This document shows positions 1 through 9,515 of a stretch of 64,000 nt of DNA, in pieces. Position 1 is the first letter of the stretch. Each line of letters starts with the position of its first letter. The position numbers were made by a program, and so were the translations under genes. The stretch is from Pseudomonadota bacterium (lineage in GTDB: Bacteria > Pseudomonadota > Gammaproteobacteria > Burkholderiales > Methylophilaceae), in assembly GCA_020053735.1 (NCBI GenBank), contig JAGVMP010000012.1, positions 85,889-149,888 of the forward strand, in the 5' to 3' direction. Below the pieces are notes generated by a model. The model worked only from the letters and a program-made list of their open reading frames with translations, was not told where the DNA came from and searched no databases.

Positions 1-1279
1 CAAAACTATTGGGGTTAAAGCTGTTATTTTGCCCTGCACCAAATACTGGACTCGCTTTGGAATCAACTGTGGTATGCCCTAGTCGACCACCAAAGGTAAT
101 TTTGTGCTTAAGCTCGTCATTACCAAGCGGCAACTCTTCATACAAATACAGCGCTTTATTTTGCGTATTCACGTTAGGCACAAATGCCTCATCACCGAGT
201 GCGGCAAAATTGGTATTGCTAAATTGGTAGCCTAATACGCCTTGTACAGGGCCGATGTTGCTGTGACCAAGCTCTAAGCCACCCTCTAAACCGCGATTAG
301 TAAATGTTGTTCCCACTTCAGTGCCTTCAAGCTCTTGATGTTTGTAATCAGTATGTGCCATGCGAAATTTTGCACGATTTACAATACTCCCCAAATCTTT
401 GAATTCGCTCGCCAACTCCCAGCGTTCGCTGTTCATGTCAATACGGACATCTTCTTCAGCCACTACGCCATAGTTGCTGTCTAATACGGAGTACGACAGG
501 CCGATATAGCCTTTATCAAAAGTGAGCGAGGCACCCAAGGCGCCACCATCGCTTCCAGCGCTGCTATTGACTAACTTGCCTTTGTTGCTACGCGGCGTAC
601 CATCAGCTTCACTTTTACGGCGGCTTAGAGCAAACCCAGGAATATCTAAATCGCTACTTTTACGGTTGTATATATCACCATGAATGGCAAACGTGCCATT
701 ACCAATGTCAATTACAGCTGCCCCATTGCGTGTGCTGTCTGCGCCGCCAAAACGGGTTTCAGCACGACCGATAATGCCATCCAATTTCTCAGTGGGGATG
801 CGGTGGTCAATCGCGTTCACTACGCCACCCATGGCGCTGCCGCCGTACAACAGCGCAGCAGGCCCGCGCACCACGTCAATCTGCTCAATAATCAATGGGT
901 CAATAGTGACAGCATGGTCTGGGCTTAAACTAGAAATATCTAATGTACCAATTCCATTTTGCATAATTTTCACGCGCTCGGCATCTAGCCCACGAATCAC
1001 CGGGCGCGACGCATTTGGACCAAATTGGGTGGCAGTCACGCCTGGTATACCGTTTAGCGTTTCGCCCAATGTGCTTTCTCGGCGCAAACTTAACTCACGG
1101 CCATTCAGCACAGAAACGGGTACCACCAGTTCGTCGGAGCCAACGCCCAACGGATTGCCGGTTACTGCAACTGGTGCTAAATCGATATTTTCGGCAGCAA
1201 ACGCAGGTTGAATAAATGTAACCTGAATAAACAAATTACTGATGGCGAGCGCCATCAATTTTTTTGGTAAAAAAACCAT
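1..1279 (-). CDS. TonB-dependent outer-membrane receptor, partial (C-terminus beyond window)
   Basis: The minus-strand frame is open from the ATG at 1279-1277 to the window edge, about 426 residues. A signal peptide ending near AFA-AEN is followed by the plug domain: a TonB-box-like stretch, then 'GIPGVTATQFG', 'RPVIRGLDAERVKI' and 'VVRGPAALLYGGSAMGGVVN', which are plug-domain signatures of siderophore/metal receptors. Such receptors bind a metal chelate or free metal at the outer membrane and import it using TonB energy. The architecture resembles the zinc receptor ZnuD, and the small Cys/His protein gene just upstream fits a metal-uptake pair. The substrate cannot be fixed from sequence alone. 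The beta-barrel is only partly present. Confidence 0.85.
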   Translation of the reverse strand, partial: MVFLPKKLMALAISNLFIQVTFIQPAFAAENIDLAPVAVTGNPLGVGSDELVVPVSVLNGRELSLRRESTLGETLNGIPGVTATQFGPNASRPVIRGLDAERVKIMQNGIGTLDISSLSPDHAVTIDPLIIEQIDVVRGPAALLYGGSAMGGVVNAIDHRIPTEKLDGIIGRAETRFGGADSTRNGAAVIDIGNGTFAIHGDIYNRKSSDLDIPGFALSRRKSEADGTPRSNKGKLVNSSAGSDGGALGASLTFDKGYIGLSYSVLDSNYGVVAEEDVRIDMNSERWELASEFKDLGSIVNRAKFRMAHTDYKHQELEGTEVGTTFTNRGLEGGLELGHSNIGPVQGVLGYQFSNTNFAALGDEAFVPNVNTQNKALYLYEELPLGNDELKHKITFGGRLGHTTVDSKASPVFGAGQNNSFNPNSF

Positions 1280-1341
1280 AATAAAACCCTCAAAAAAATA
1301 GAAAATATCAGCGTGCTAAATAGCCGCTGAGAAATATTTAT

Positions 1342-1665
1342 TTAGCTGAGGGTAGGCGGGGCGCGGGCTGCGTAAGCAGTGCGGTGTTGAGATGAAAGTT
1401 GGTTTGAAAGCGGTGTGCTTGCAACAAAACTGGCTTGCAAGGCAGTGAATACAAAAGTTTGTGCAAGCAGGCCGCCTGTAATTTTGGCAAAACTAATACA
1501 TTGTGCGCATTGCTCGCTGTTCGTGTTCTTATCTTGCTTGCTTGAGTCTTGCTGGCTGTGGCTGACCAAATCTTTTACATGGCTATTTTCATGCGTAACT
1601 GCGCCAATTTGCGCAAACGCAAATAAGAAAACTAACGCAATATGTATGGAAAGCCGTTTAAACAT
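1342..1665 (-). CDS. Small exported Cys/His protein, DUF2946-like
   Basis: A 107-residue protein with an N-terminal signal or membrane segment (residues 5-24), a His/Ser/Asp/Lys-rich hydrophilic middle, a CxxC motif ('EQCAQC') and a second hydrophobic segment. This layout matches small DUF2946-type proteins often encoded next to metal-responsive TonB receptors. It lies 62 bp upstream of the TonB-dependent receptor on the same strand, so the two are probably co-transcribed. A metal-binding accessory role is inferred from the CxxC, the histidines and the neighbour. No biochemical function is established for the family. Confidence 0.6.
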   Translation of the reverse strand: MFKRLSIHIALVFLFAFAQIGAVTHENSHVKDLVSHSQQDSSKQDKNTNSEQCAQCISFAKITGGLLAQTFVFTALQASFVASTPLSNQLSSQHRTAYAARAPPTLS

Positions 1666-2021
1666 CTTTTTAAGATAGCATAAAATACTTGCTTATTTGA
1701 ATGGTTTTTAGAATTATTATTCAAGAGAACTTGTAAACACCTAATAAAAGATGCCCTGCGAGGCAATATCCATGCGGTCTGCAGGGCAGGTATTCTTAGA
1801 TAAATTAAAATGCCTGATAGCTTTATTAAGCTATACTCAAACAGTCACTTAAAGCTAGCAAACTCAAGCGGTTAGTGCTATTATTCGGCCTCTGCAATTT
1901 TGTAGAAAATTAATGTAGTAAAAATAACTACACAGCCCCGTACAGGGTGTTTACAACTTAATAAATAAAAAAGTGTAAATATTGTGGGCGTGTGTAAATT
2001 TAACCCTTACATGGAGTCATT
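1666..2021. other. Divergent intergenic region with hairpin repeat and rpsB leader
   Basis: A 356-bp gap between the minus-strand receptor operon and rpsB. It contains the hairpin repeat at 1752-1788 and an AT-rich rpsB leader. A GGAG Shine-Dalgarno at 2013-2016 precedes the rpsB ATG. In many proteobacteria rpsB leaders carry an S2-binding autoregulatory structure. I could not fold one here with confidence, and I see no convincing -35/-10 pair. Confidence 0.5.
1752..1788. repeat. Interspersed hairpin repeat, copy 1
   Basis: Perfect 8-bp inverted arms TGCCCTGC / GCAGGGCA enclose the core 'GCAATATCCATGCGG'. The same core occurs at 18244-18282 and, in variant form, at 34508-34549, but with different arm sequences that still pair. 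This is a REP/MITE-like or structured-RNA repeat family. Confidence 0.7.
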
Positions 2022-2786
2022 ATGTCAGTAACTATGCGTCAAATGCTAGAGGCCGGTGTTCACTTTGGCCACCAAACCCGTTATTGGAACCCAAAAATGG
2101 CAGAGTACATTTTCGGTGATCGTAACAAAATTCATATTGTAAACCTTGAAAAAACCTTGCCATTGTTTGAAGATGCGATGAAATATACGCGCACATTGGC
2201 AGCCAACAAGGGCCGTATTTTATTCGTCGGCACCAAGCGCCAAGCCCGCGATATTGTAAAAGAAGAAGCCGTGCGCGCAGGTTGTGCTTATGTTAATCAT
2301 CGTTGGTTAGGCGGGATGCTAACCAATTTCAAAACGGTTAAACAATCAATCAAACGTTTGCACGACTTTGATGCGATGTTGTTAGACGGCAGCTTAGAAA
2401 AATTCGGCAAAAAAGAAGCGCTTGGTTACAAACGCGAAATCGAAAAATTAGAGCGCTCAATCGGTGGCATTAAAGAAATGGGCGGCTTGCCAGATGCGAT
2501 ATTTATTATTGATGTAGGCCACGAAAGTGGCGCCATTACTGAAGCAGCTAAATTAGGCATTCCAGTGATTGGCGTTGTGGATACTAACAATTCACCAGAC
2601 GGCGTGGCTTATGTGATTCCAGGCAACGACGATTCCTCACGTGCGATTCGCTTGTATGCACGTGGCATGGCTGATGCGGTGTTGGATGGTAAAGCAAATG
2701 CGATTACTGAATTGGTAAAATCTGCTAAAGAAGACGTTACGTCTAATACGGTAGAAGTTGCGGCTGAAGCAGTAGCAGCTGAGTAA
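2022..2786 (+). CDS. rpsB: 30S ribosomal protein S2
   Basis: The 254-residue product has the S2 hallmarks: '[19 protein letters not shown]' at the N-terminus, 'FVGTKRQA', '[14 protein letters not shown]' and 'PDAIFIIDV' near residue 160. S2 joins the small subunit late and is needed for S1 binding. The start is supported by GGAG six bases upstream. Elongation factor Ts follows after a terminator hairpin, the usual rpsB-tsf order. The C-terminus carries a short Ala/Glu-rich tail, common in betaproteobacteria. Nothing is unusual. Confidence 0.98.
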   Translation: MSVTMRQMLEAGVHFGHQTRYWNPKMAEYIFGDRNKIHIVNLEKTLPLFEDAMKYTRTLAANKGRILFVGTKRQARDIVKEEAVRAGCAYVNHRWLGGMLTNFKTVKQSIKRLHDFDAMLLDGSLEKFGKKEALGYKREIEKLERSIGGIKEMGGLPDAIFIIDVGHESGAITEAAKLGIPVIGVVDTNNSPDGVAYVIPGNDDSSRAIRLYARGMADAVLDGKANAITELVKSAKEDVTSNTVEVAAEAVAAE

Positions 2787-2798
2787 TAGTTGCAATTA

Positions 2799-2824
2799 AA
2801 AAGGGGCGTATAGCCCCTTTTTCT
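2799..2824 (+). terminator. Terminator/attenuator between rpsB and tsf
   Basis: The hairpin AAGGGGC-gtata-GCCCCTT is followed by a T run. An rpsB-tsf intergenic hairpin is typical and usually lets part of the transcripts read through to tsf. Confidence 0.8.
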
Positions 2825-2866
2825 ATTTAAAAAATATACGTTAAATATACCTTTTAGGAGCTAAAA

Positions 2867-3754
2867 ATGGCTGAAAGCATGATTGAAATCTCGGCAAGCA
2901 TGGTAAAAGAGTTACGTGAGCGCACCGATGCGCCGATGATGGATTGTAAAAAAGCACTGACAGAAGCTGAAGGCGACATGACACGTGCAGAAGAAATTTT
3001 ACGTGTACGTTTTGGCAATAAAGCCAGCAAAGCTGCAGGTCGTGTAGCAGCTGAAGGTACTGTGGGTGTATCTATTGCAGCGGATGGTAAAACTGGTGCG
3101 ATGATTGAAGTGAATAGTGAAACTGACTTTTGTGCAAAAAATGAAGACTTTTTAGCATTTACCAGTGAGTTAGCAGGTATTGTTGCGGCAAATAATGCGG
3201 CGGATATTACTGCTGTTGGTGCATTAGCGATGAGAAATGCTACGGTAGAAGAAACCCGCGCGCAATTAGTGGGAAAAATTGGCGAAAACATTACACCACG
3301 TCGCTTCGTCAAAATTAATGCAGCTGGCAAATTGGCTAGCTACGTACATGGCAGCAAAATCGGGGTGTTGGTGGATTTGGTTGGTGGTGATGATACATTG
3401 GCCAAAGATATTGCCATGCACATTGCGGCGGCAAAACCAAAATCACTCGATGCTAGCGGCATTTCACAAGATTTAATTGACGCTGAGCGCCGTGTAGCCA
3501 TTGAAAAAGCCAAAGAAGCGGGCAAGCCAGAAACAATGCTGGAAAAAATTGCAGATGGTACTGTGCAAAAATTCTTAAAAGAAGTGACTTTGCTCAGTCA
3601 AGTGTTTGTTAAAGATGACAAATTTACCATTGAGTCATTATTAAAATCTAAGGGCGCATCAGTCGCTTCTTTCACTATGTACACAGTAGGTGAGGGCATT
3701 GAAAAAGCGGTAGTAGATTACGCTGCAGAAGTTGCGGCAGCCGCTAAGGTTTAG
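2867..3754 (+). CDS. tsf: Elongation factor Ts
   Basis: 295 residues. The N-terminal UBA-like domain (residues ~8-45) contains '[17 protein letters not shown]', and the core has the EF-Ts signature '[11 protein letters not shown]' around residue 85. EF-Ts is the cytosolic guanine-nucleotide exchange factor that recycles EF-Tu. An 'AGGAG' Shine-Dalgarno lies about 10 bases upstream of the ATG. Its position between rpsB and pyrH is canonical. Confidence 0.98.
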   Translation: MAESMIEISASMVKELRERTDAPMMDCKKALTEAEGDMTRAEEILRVRFGNKASKAAGRVAAEGTVGVSIAADGKTGAMIEVNSETDFCAKNEDFLAFTSELAGIVAANNAADITAVGALAMRNATVEETRAQLVGKIGENITPRRFVKINAAGKLASYVHGSKIGVLVDLVGGDDTLAKDIAMHIAAAKPKSLDASGISQDLIDAERRVAIEKAKEAGKPETMLEKIADGTVQKFLKEVTLLSQVFVKDDKFTIESLLKSKGASVASFTMYTVGEGIEKAVVDYAAEVAAAAKV

Positions 3755-3764
3755 TTTCAGCGTA

Positions 3765-3798
3765 TAAAAAAGTGGACTTTGAGTCCACTTTTTTTTCG
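3765..3798 (+). terminator. Rho-independent terminator after tsf
   Basis: The stem GTGGACT / AGTCCAC is preceded by an A run and followed by eight T residues, ending rpsB-tsf transcription before pyrH. Confidence 0.88.
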
Positions 3799-3885
3799 CC
3801 ATGACTTCTATAATTTGTCTTAAAAACCGAGCAAACACGCCTAGTTTGTGATTAAATAAGCAAACTTAAAATTACTGGGAAACGC

Positions 3886-4599
3886 ATGGCAAAACCTGCA
3901 TTTAAACGCATCTTACTTAAACTTTCTGGTGAAGCGCTGATGGGCGAAGACCCTTATGGTATTAACCGTGCGACGATTACTGACATCGTGGTGCAAGTGA
4001 AAGATATTGTTGAGTTAGGTGTTGAAGTAGGTATCGTCATTGGTGGAGGTAATATTTTTCGTGGCGTGGCACCAGCGGCTGAGGGCATGGATAGAGCTAC
4101 TGCAGATTACATGGGCATGCTGGCGACGGTAATGAATGCATTGGCACTGCAAGATGCGATGCGTCATGTGGGTGTTGAAGCGCGCGTACAAAGTGCGCTA
4201 GGCATTGAGTTTGTTGAACCTTACGTCCGCGCAAAAGCCTTGCGTGCGCTAGAAAAAGGGCGTGTTGTAATTTTTGCTGCAGGTACGGGGAATCCTTTCT
4301 TTACCACAGATACAGCGGCGGCGCTGCGTGGCATGGAAATTGACGCGGAAATCGTACTCAAAGCCACCAAAGTAGATGGTATTTATACGGCAGATCCTAA
4401 AAAAGACCCGAAAGCTGCCAAATACGACACCGTGACATTTGATGAAGCTATCCAAAAAGACTTAAAAGTGATGGATGCGACAGCATTTACCTTGTGTCGC
4501 GACCAAAAACTACCGATTGCGGTATTTAATATTTTTAAAGCGGGCGCACTCAAAAAAGTTGTAATGGGTGAAAAAGAAGGTACTCGGGTAATTGTATAA
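3886..4599 (+). CDS. pyrH: Uridylate kinase (UMP kinase)
   Basis: 237 residues, the normal length for bacterial hexameric UMP kinase, which makes UDP from UMP and ATP in pyrimidine nucleotide synthesis. The amino-acid-kinase fold motifs are clear: '[11 protein letters not shown]' (residues 10-20), '[12 protein letters not shown]' (~50-61), '[15 protein letters not shown]' (~138-152) and '[17 protein letters not shown]'. A terminator lies between it and tsf, so it probably starts its own transcript that continues into frr. Confidence 0.97.
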   Translation: MAKPAFKRILLKLSGEALMGEDPYGINRATITDIVVQVKDIVELGVEVGIVIGGGNIFRGVAPAAEGMDRATADYMGMLATVMNALALQDAMRHVGVEARVQSALGIEFVEPYVRAKALRALEKGRVVIFAAGTGNPFFTTDTAAALRGMEIDAEIVLKATKVDGIYTADPKKDPKAAKYDTVTFDEAIQKDLKVMDATAFTLCRDQKLPIAVFNIFKAGALKKVVMGEKEGTRVIV

Positions 4600-4635
4600 A
4601 AGTGATTGTTAAAAAAGATTTAGTTGGGGAATAAT

Positions 4636-5193
4636 ATGTTAGAAGATATAAAAAAAACGGCAGATGCCAAAATGCAAAAGTCATTAGAATCGTTAAAAAA
4701 TGACCTTGCAAAAGTTCGTACAGGTCGTGCCCATACTGGCTTGCTAGACCATGTGATGGTGGAGTACTACGGTAGCATGGTGGCGATCAATCAAGTAGCC
4801 AATGTGAATTTGGGCGATGCGCGCACCATACACGTACAGCCTTACGAAAAAAATATGATAAGCAAAGTGGAGAAAGCCATTCGCGATTGCGATTTAGGCT
4901 TAAACCCTGCTACGAATGGTGATCTGGTGCGTGTGCCTATGCCTATGTTGACAGAAGAGCGCCGTCGCGATTTGACTAAAATAGTACGTGGCGAGGCCGA
5001 AGGCGCTAAGGTGGCGATCAGAAACGTGCGACGCGATGCCAATGACACATTAAAAAAATTGCTTAAGGATAAAGAAATCAGTGAAGACGACGAACGCCGT
5101 ACTCAGGATGAAGTGCAGAAGCTCACGGATAAAACGGTGCTAGAAGTGGACAGATTGCTCGCTGCTAAAGAAACCGATTTGATGGCTGTTTGA
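4636..5193 (+). CDS. frr: Ribosome recycling factor
   Basis: The chosen ATG at 4636 gives 185 residues beginning [16 protein letters not shown], the standard length and N-terminus. A TTG in the same frame at 4624 falls in the Shine-Dalgarno region (GGGGAA, 4626-4631) and is rejected. RRF splits post-termination ribosomes with EF-G. Family motifs are '[14 protein letters not shown]' and '[15 protein letters not shown]'. It is 36 bp downstream of pyrH and presumably co-transcribed with it. Confidence 0.97.
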   Translation: MLEDIKKTADAKMQKSLESLKNDLAKVRTGRAHTGLLDHVMVEYYGSMVAINQVANVNLGDARTIHVQPYEKNMISKVEKAIRDCDLGLNPATNGDLVRVPMPMLTEERRRDLTKIVRGEAEGAKVAIRNVRRDANDTLKKLLKDKEISEDDERRTQDEVQKLTDKTVLEVDRLLAAKETDLMAV

Positions 5194-5225
5194 TTAGCCA
5201 GGCTAATTTAATTTAGGCAAACCTA

Positions 5226-5993
5226 ATGGGTTTATTTTCCAGCTCTACGCAAACCATCCCGGTCTCAGGAGAAGTGCCAAGTCATATCGCAGTGATTATG
5301 GATGGCAATGGCCGATGGGCTAGAAAGCGCTTTCTGCCCAGGGTTGCTGGGCATAAGCGTGGTGTAGAAGTCGTCCGCGGTTTAGTCAAGCAGTGCGCAA
5401 AACTCAATGTAAAATACCTGACATTATTTGCCTTTAGCAGCGAGAATTGGCGCCGGCCAGAAGATGAGGTGTCTTTTTTGATGGGTTTGTTTATGGATTC
5501 GCTTAAACGCGAAGTGACCAAGTTGCATGAAAATAATATTCGTTTAGTTTTAATTGGCAATCGCAGCAAATTTAGTACTGAATTGGTGACACAAATAGAA
5601 CTGGCAGAAGAATTAACTGCAAAAAATACTGGTTTAACGCTAACCATTGCCGCTAATTATGGTGGGCGCTGGGATATTTTAAATGCCACCAATCAAATGG
5701 TCAGCAAAAATGCGATTAAACACCCCGGAAAAGCTGACTTTACCGAAGAAGATTTAGCGCCGCATTTGGCCATGCACTATGCAACAGAGCCTGATTTATT
5801 TATCCGTACTGGGGGCGAAAAACGCGTGAGTAACTTTTTGCTTTGGCAATTGGCCTACACTGAGTTTTATTTTACCGATACGCTGTGGCCAGATTTTGAT
5901 GAGAAAGCCTTTCAACTCGCCATTCAATCCTATCAACAGCGTGAGCGGCGCTTTGGTCGAACCAGTGAACAGTTAGCTAGCTCCAATGCTTAA
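5226..5993 (+). CDS. uppS: Undecaprenyl diphosphate synthase
   Basis: 255-residue cis-prenyltransferase that makes the C55 lipid carrier for peptidoglycan and LPS at the cytoplasmic face. The pyrophosphate-binding 'IMDGNGRWA' has its catalytic Asp at residue 26. 'FSSENWRRP' and 'DLFIRTGGEKRVSNFLLWQ' complete the active site. The family usually has Q or L where this sequence has K in 'GGEKR', a mild variation. It lies 32 bp after frr and leads into cdsA. Confidence 0.97.
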   Translation: MGLFSSSTQTIPVSGEVPSHIAVIMDGNGRWARKRFLPRVAGHKRGVEVVRGLVKQCAKLNVKYLTLFAFSSENWRRPEDEVSFLMGLFMDSLKREVTKLHENNIRLVLIGNRSKFSTELVTQIELAEELTAKNTGLTLTIAANYGGRWDILNATNQMVSKNAIKHPGKADFTEEDLAPHLAMHYATEPDLFIRTGGEKRVSNFLLWQLAYTEFYFTDTLWPDFDEKAFQLAIQSYQQRERRFGRTSEQLASSNA

Positions 5994-6030
5994 CTCAAAT
6001 TATGTTTAAAAATCATGCTTAACCTATCTA

Positions 6031-6840
6031 ATGCTTAAGACTCGCATCATCACTGCGTTAATTTTGGTTGTTGTTTTTATTCCTGCATTATTTATGCTCT
6101 CTAATACCTATTGGGCTTATGGCATGTTGGCATTGACTCTAGTGGCCTTAAATGAGTGGGCTGGCATGATTCAATTACCCACTAAACAGCGTGCTATTTA
6201 TTTGGCTGTTGCTGCTATGGCAGGACTAATTGCAGTACAGATGCTGGAGCAGCAAGGTTTTCACTGGTTTTTCTTCAAATCACTTAACGTTTTTTTTGTT
6301 GTCGCTTTATTTTGGACGTTGATTGTGCCAATCTGGCTAGCTAAGAAATGGATACTTAGCAAATACGTGCTAGCATTGCTGGGGCTTTTGTTGATGGCAT
6401 CTGTTTGGGTCGCTCTTATCTGCGCTAAAGGTGCAGACCCAAGACTGTTGCTAGCGCTAGTTGCAACAATTTGGATTGCCGATAGTGCGGCTTATTTTGC
6501 TGGGAAAAAATTTGGTAGACACAAACTCGCACCCAGTATTAGTCCAGGCAAAACATGGGAGGGCGTGCTGGGTGCGCTGATTGCAGTCACTATTTATGGG
6601 GTTATTTTGTATTTAGCATTTAACATCAACAGCTTGGCCATATTCCCTGCACTATGGCTAATCACTGGCTTTGGCGTCATTGGTGACTTATTTGAATCTA
6701 TGTTAAAACGCCAAGCCAATATGAAAGATAGCGGCCAAATATTGCCTGGTCACGGTGGTATCTTAGACCGTATTGATGGCATCATCCCAAGCCTGCCCAT
6801 CGCCATTTTAATGATTTATGCCTACAATTTGTGGTCCTAA
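6031..6840 (+). CDS. cdsA: Phosphatidate cytidylyltransferase
   Basis: 269-residue integral membrane enzyme that forms CDP-diacylglycerol from phosphatidate and CTP, the precursor of all phospholipids. About eight hydrophobic segments are visible. The C-terminal CDP-alcohol signature is intact: 'SPGKTWEGVLGA' (~170-181) and 'GDLFESMLKRQANMKDS', then 'PGHGGILDRIDG'. It sits in the usual uppS-cdsA-dxr series. Confidence 0.96.
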   Translation: MLKTRIITALILVVVFIPALFMLSNTYWAYGMLALTLVALNEWAGMIQLPTKQRAIYLAVAAMAGLIAVQMLEQQGFHWFFFKSLNVFFVVALFWTLIVPIWLAKKWILSKYVLALLGLLLMASVWVALICAKGADPRLLLALVATIWIADSAAYFAGKKFGRHKLAPSISPGKTWEGVLGALIAVTIYGVILYLAFNINSLAIFPALWLITGFGVIGDLFESMLKRQANMKDSGQILPGHGGILDRIDGIIPSLPIAILMIYAYNLWS

Positions 6841-6854
6841 AAGATATATAAAAC

Positions 6855-8075
6855 ATGACAGTGCAAAATATCACTATTTTAGGTAGCACGGGTACCATCG
6901 GTAAGCAAACATTAGATGTGATTGCTCGCCACCCTAGTCTATATAAGGCTTACGCGCTTGCCGCCAACAGTAATGTAACAGCACTTTTTGAACAATGCGT
7001 GCAATACAAACCCAGCTATGCTGCGATGTTGAGCGAAAAAGCCGCTCATGAGTTACGTAGCCAATTAAAAGCATATGGCAGTAATACCCAAGTATTATCA
7101 GGCATCAGCGGTTTAGAGCAAATTTCCAGTGACGACATAGTAGATAGTGTAATGGCGGCTATTGTTGGGGCAGCTGGCTTGAAGCCTGCCATGGCTGCGG
7201 CTAAAGCGGGTAAGCGCATATTGTTGGCAAATAAAGAAACACTGGTGATGGCGGGCAGTTTATTTATGCAGGCAGTCAAGGCCGGTGGGGCAACTTTGTT
7301 GCCGATTGACAGTGAGCATAATGCAATATTTCAAGTGATGCCACCAACAAGTGCTAACTCATTGGCTACTGGCGATATGCAGGCAATGGGTGTTAAAAAA
7401 ATCATTTTAACCGCATCTGGCGGGCCATTTAGAGGCTACACGCAAATACAATTGGAAAACGTGACGCCTGAGTTAGCTTTAAAACATCCTAATTGGGTGA
7501 TGGGCGCAAAAATCACCATTGACTCTGCCAGCCTGATGAATAAGGGGCTGGAGGTGATTGAGGCGCATTGGCTATTTAATGCAAAACCCAATCAAATCGA
7601 CGTCGTAGTGCATCCGCAAAGTGTCATTCACTCCATGGTGGAATACGTTGACGGCAGTGTGTTGGCACAACTGGGCAACCCAGATATGCGCACGCCGATT
7701 GCCTATGCTTTGGCTTATCCCAATCGTATTGATTCTGGTGTGTCTTCACTCAATTTGTTGGAAATCGCTAAGTTAGAATTTGAAGTGCCCGATACTAAGC
7801 GCTTTCCATGTTTACAATTGGCTTATGATGCGCTTGCACTGGGCGGCACTGCGCCTACCATCCTCAATGCCGTCAACGAAGTAGCAGTAGCGGCGTTTTT
7901 AAGTAAACAAATTCACTTTTTAGACATCCCCAAATTGATTGCAAACGCGCTAGACAATATTTCAGCCGAACCTGTATCGTCGCTAGCACAACTCATTGAA
8001 GTGGATACAACAGCAAGGCACTTTGCCGAAGCGAATATCTCAAAAAATAACACAAGGCTTATAGCAACCGCATGA
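6855..8075 (+). CDS. dxr: 1-deoxy-D-xylulose 5-phosphate reductoisomerase
   Basis: 406 residues. DXR converts DXP to MEP using NADPH, the committed step of the MEP isoprenoid pathway that feeds UppS nearby. The NADPH-binding 'GSTGTIGKQTLDV' is at residues 9-21. Metal/substrate motifs are 'ANKETLVMAG', 'LLPIDSEHNAIFQ', 'SASGGPF'-like 'TASGGPFRG', and 'NKGLEVIEAHWLF'. The stop overlaps the rseP start by four bases (ATGA), indicating translational coupling. Confidence 0.97.
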   Translation: MTVQNITILGSTGTIGKQTLDVIARHPSLYKAYALAANSNVTALFEQCVQYKPSYAAMLSEKAAHELRSQLKAYGSNTQVLSGISGLEQISSDDIVDSVMAAIVGAAGLKPAMAAAKAGKRILLANKETLVMAGSLFMQAVKAGGATLLPIDSEHNAIFQVMPPTSANSLATGDMQAMGVKKIILTASGGPFRGYTQIQLENVTPELALKHPNWVMGAKITIDSASLMNKGLEVIEAHWLFNAKPNQIDVVVHPQSVIHSMVEYVDGSVLAQLGNPDMRTPIAYALAYPNRIDSGVSSLNLLEIAKLEFEVPDTKRFPCLQLAYDALALGGTAPTILNAVNEVAVAAFLSKQIHFLDIPKLIANALDNISAEPVSSLAQLIEVDTTARHFAEANISKNNTRLIATA

Positions 8076-9460
8076 TGACGCTAGTTGCATTTATTGTCAC
8101 CATCGGGTTATTAGTCACCATCCACGAGTATGGCCATTTCCAGGTGGCGCGCTGGTGTGGCGTCAAAGTGCTTAAGTTTTCAATTGGCTTTGGTAAACCT
8201 TTATGGCAAAAGACCTTTGGCAAAGATAAGACGCAATTTGTATTGGCTGCAATTCCGCTAGGTGGCTTTGTAAAAATGCTCGACGAGCGTGAATTAAAAG
8301 CAGAGCAAGAGGCCAATCCAGAACAACCAAAAATCAATTATTCTGATGCGGAGTTGCAACGCGCGTTTAATCGGCAAACTGTTTGGAAGCGCATCGCGAT
8401 TGTTATTGCAGGGCCACTAGCAAATTTACTGCTGGCGATTGTGCTGTATTGGGGATTGTTTATGCTGGGCGTTACAGGCACGCGGCCTATAATTGGTGAG
8501 GTGGTGAGTAACGGGCTGGCAGCTCAAGCCAGCTTAACCTCTGGCGAAGTTATACAAAAAATCAATGGTGAGCCTGTAAGTTCTTGGCAAGAAGCGCGTT
8601 GGATACTGCTAGAAGAATCACTGGAAAATAAAAGTGTAGAAATTGAAGCCATCAATCAAAACAATGAGTTGTTTCAACATACCTTGAGCTTTGCAGGCCT
8701 TAATAATGACAGCGAAGTTGATGTGCTTAAAAAAATTGGTGTAGAAGAATATAGACCATCTATCCCTGCGGTGATTGGTGAGATTCTGCCTGACAGCGCC
8801 GCAGAAATAGCAGGTTTTAAAGCAGGCGATAAAGTTATGAGTATAGATGGGGTGACGATTACCGATTGGGAACAAGTAGTGAATATCGTCAAAACCAGCC
8901 CGAACAAAAAACTCTGGTTTGAAATTGAACGCGCGCAAAAAACCTTGCGTATTGCTGCAACGCCTGAAAAAGTAAAAGAAGATAGCAAAAGTGTGGGCCG
9001 CATGGGCGCAGCAGTGAAGATAGACCAAAAAGAATTGGACAAATTATTGGTGGAATTCAATTATTCACCATTGATAAGCTTGCAAAAGGCAGTGAGTAAA
9101 ACTTGGGACACCTCAGTTTTTAGTCTTAAAATGCTTGGCAAAATGCTGTTAGGGCAAGTGTCGTTAAAAAGCATTAGTGGCCCAGTCACCATCGCCGACT
9201 ATGCTGGAAAAAGCGCCAATATGGGCCTAAAAACGTTTTTGAGCTTTTTAGCTTTGGTCAGTATTAGCATTGGCGTACTTAACCTTTTGCCAATACCAGT
9301 GTTAGATGGCGGCCATTTGATGTATTATACGGTTGAGATTTTTAAAGGCTCACCAGTCTCAGAAAACATCATGCTGGCAGGTCAAAAAATAGGCTTTGCT
9401 ATACTCGGCTTGCTGATGACGTTAGCGTTATTTAACGATTTTAACAGGCTGTTTACTTGA
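8072..9460 (+). CDS. rseP: RIP metalloprotease, site-2 protease (sigma-E pathway)
   Basis: 462-residue intramembrane zinc protease. The catalytic HExxH is H18-E19-x-x-H22 in the first membrane segment, and the third zinc ligand is in 'PVLDGGHLMYY' near the C-terminus. Two PDZ-like regions lie between (residues ~130-210 and ~225-310; 'GFKAGDKVMSIDG'). RseP cleaves the anti-sigma factor RseA after outer-membrane stress, and bamA follows immediately. It overlaps dxr by 4 bp. Confidence 0.96.
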   Translation: MMTLVAFIVTIGLLVTIHEYGHFQVARWCGVKVLKFSIGFGKPLWQKTFGKDKTQFVLAAIPLGGFVKMLDERELKAEQEANPEQPKINYSDAELQRAFNRQTVWKRIAIVIAGPLANLLLAIVLYWGLFMLGVTGTRPIIGEVVSNGLAAQASLTSGEVIQKINGEPVSSWQEARWILLEESLENKSVEIEAINQNNELFQHTLSFAGLNNDSEVDVLKKIGVEEYRPSIPAVIGEILPDSAAEIAGFKAGDKVMSIDGVTITDWEQVVNIVKTSPNKKLWFEIERAQKTLRIAATPEKVKEDSKSVGRMGAAVKIDQKELDKLLVEFNYSPLISLQKAVSKTWDTSVFSLKMLGKMLLGQVSLKSISGPVTIADYAGKSANMGLKTFLSFLALVSISIGVLNLLPIPVLDGGHLMYYTVEIFKGSPVSENIMLAGQKIGFAILGLLMTLALFNDFNRLFT

Positions 9461-9515
9461 TAGATTTTTGCTTGATAGACTATTTCATCAAATATGGACA
9501 CATAATTTGTTTACA

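Noticed and set aside
684..1211. A 175-residue plus-strand frame across the left-edge receptor gene
   Set aside because: The minus strand has an unbroken TonB-receptor frame with clear plug motifs, so the plus frame is a shadow.
4624..4635. TTG start for frr
   Set aside because: It overlaps the Shine-Dalgarno of the ATG at 4636, which gives the normal length.
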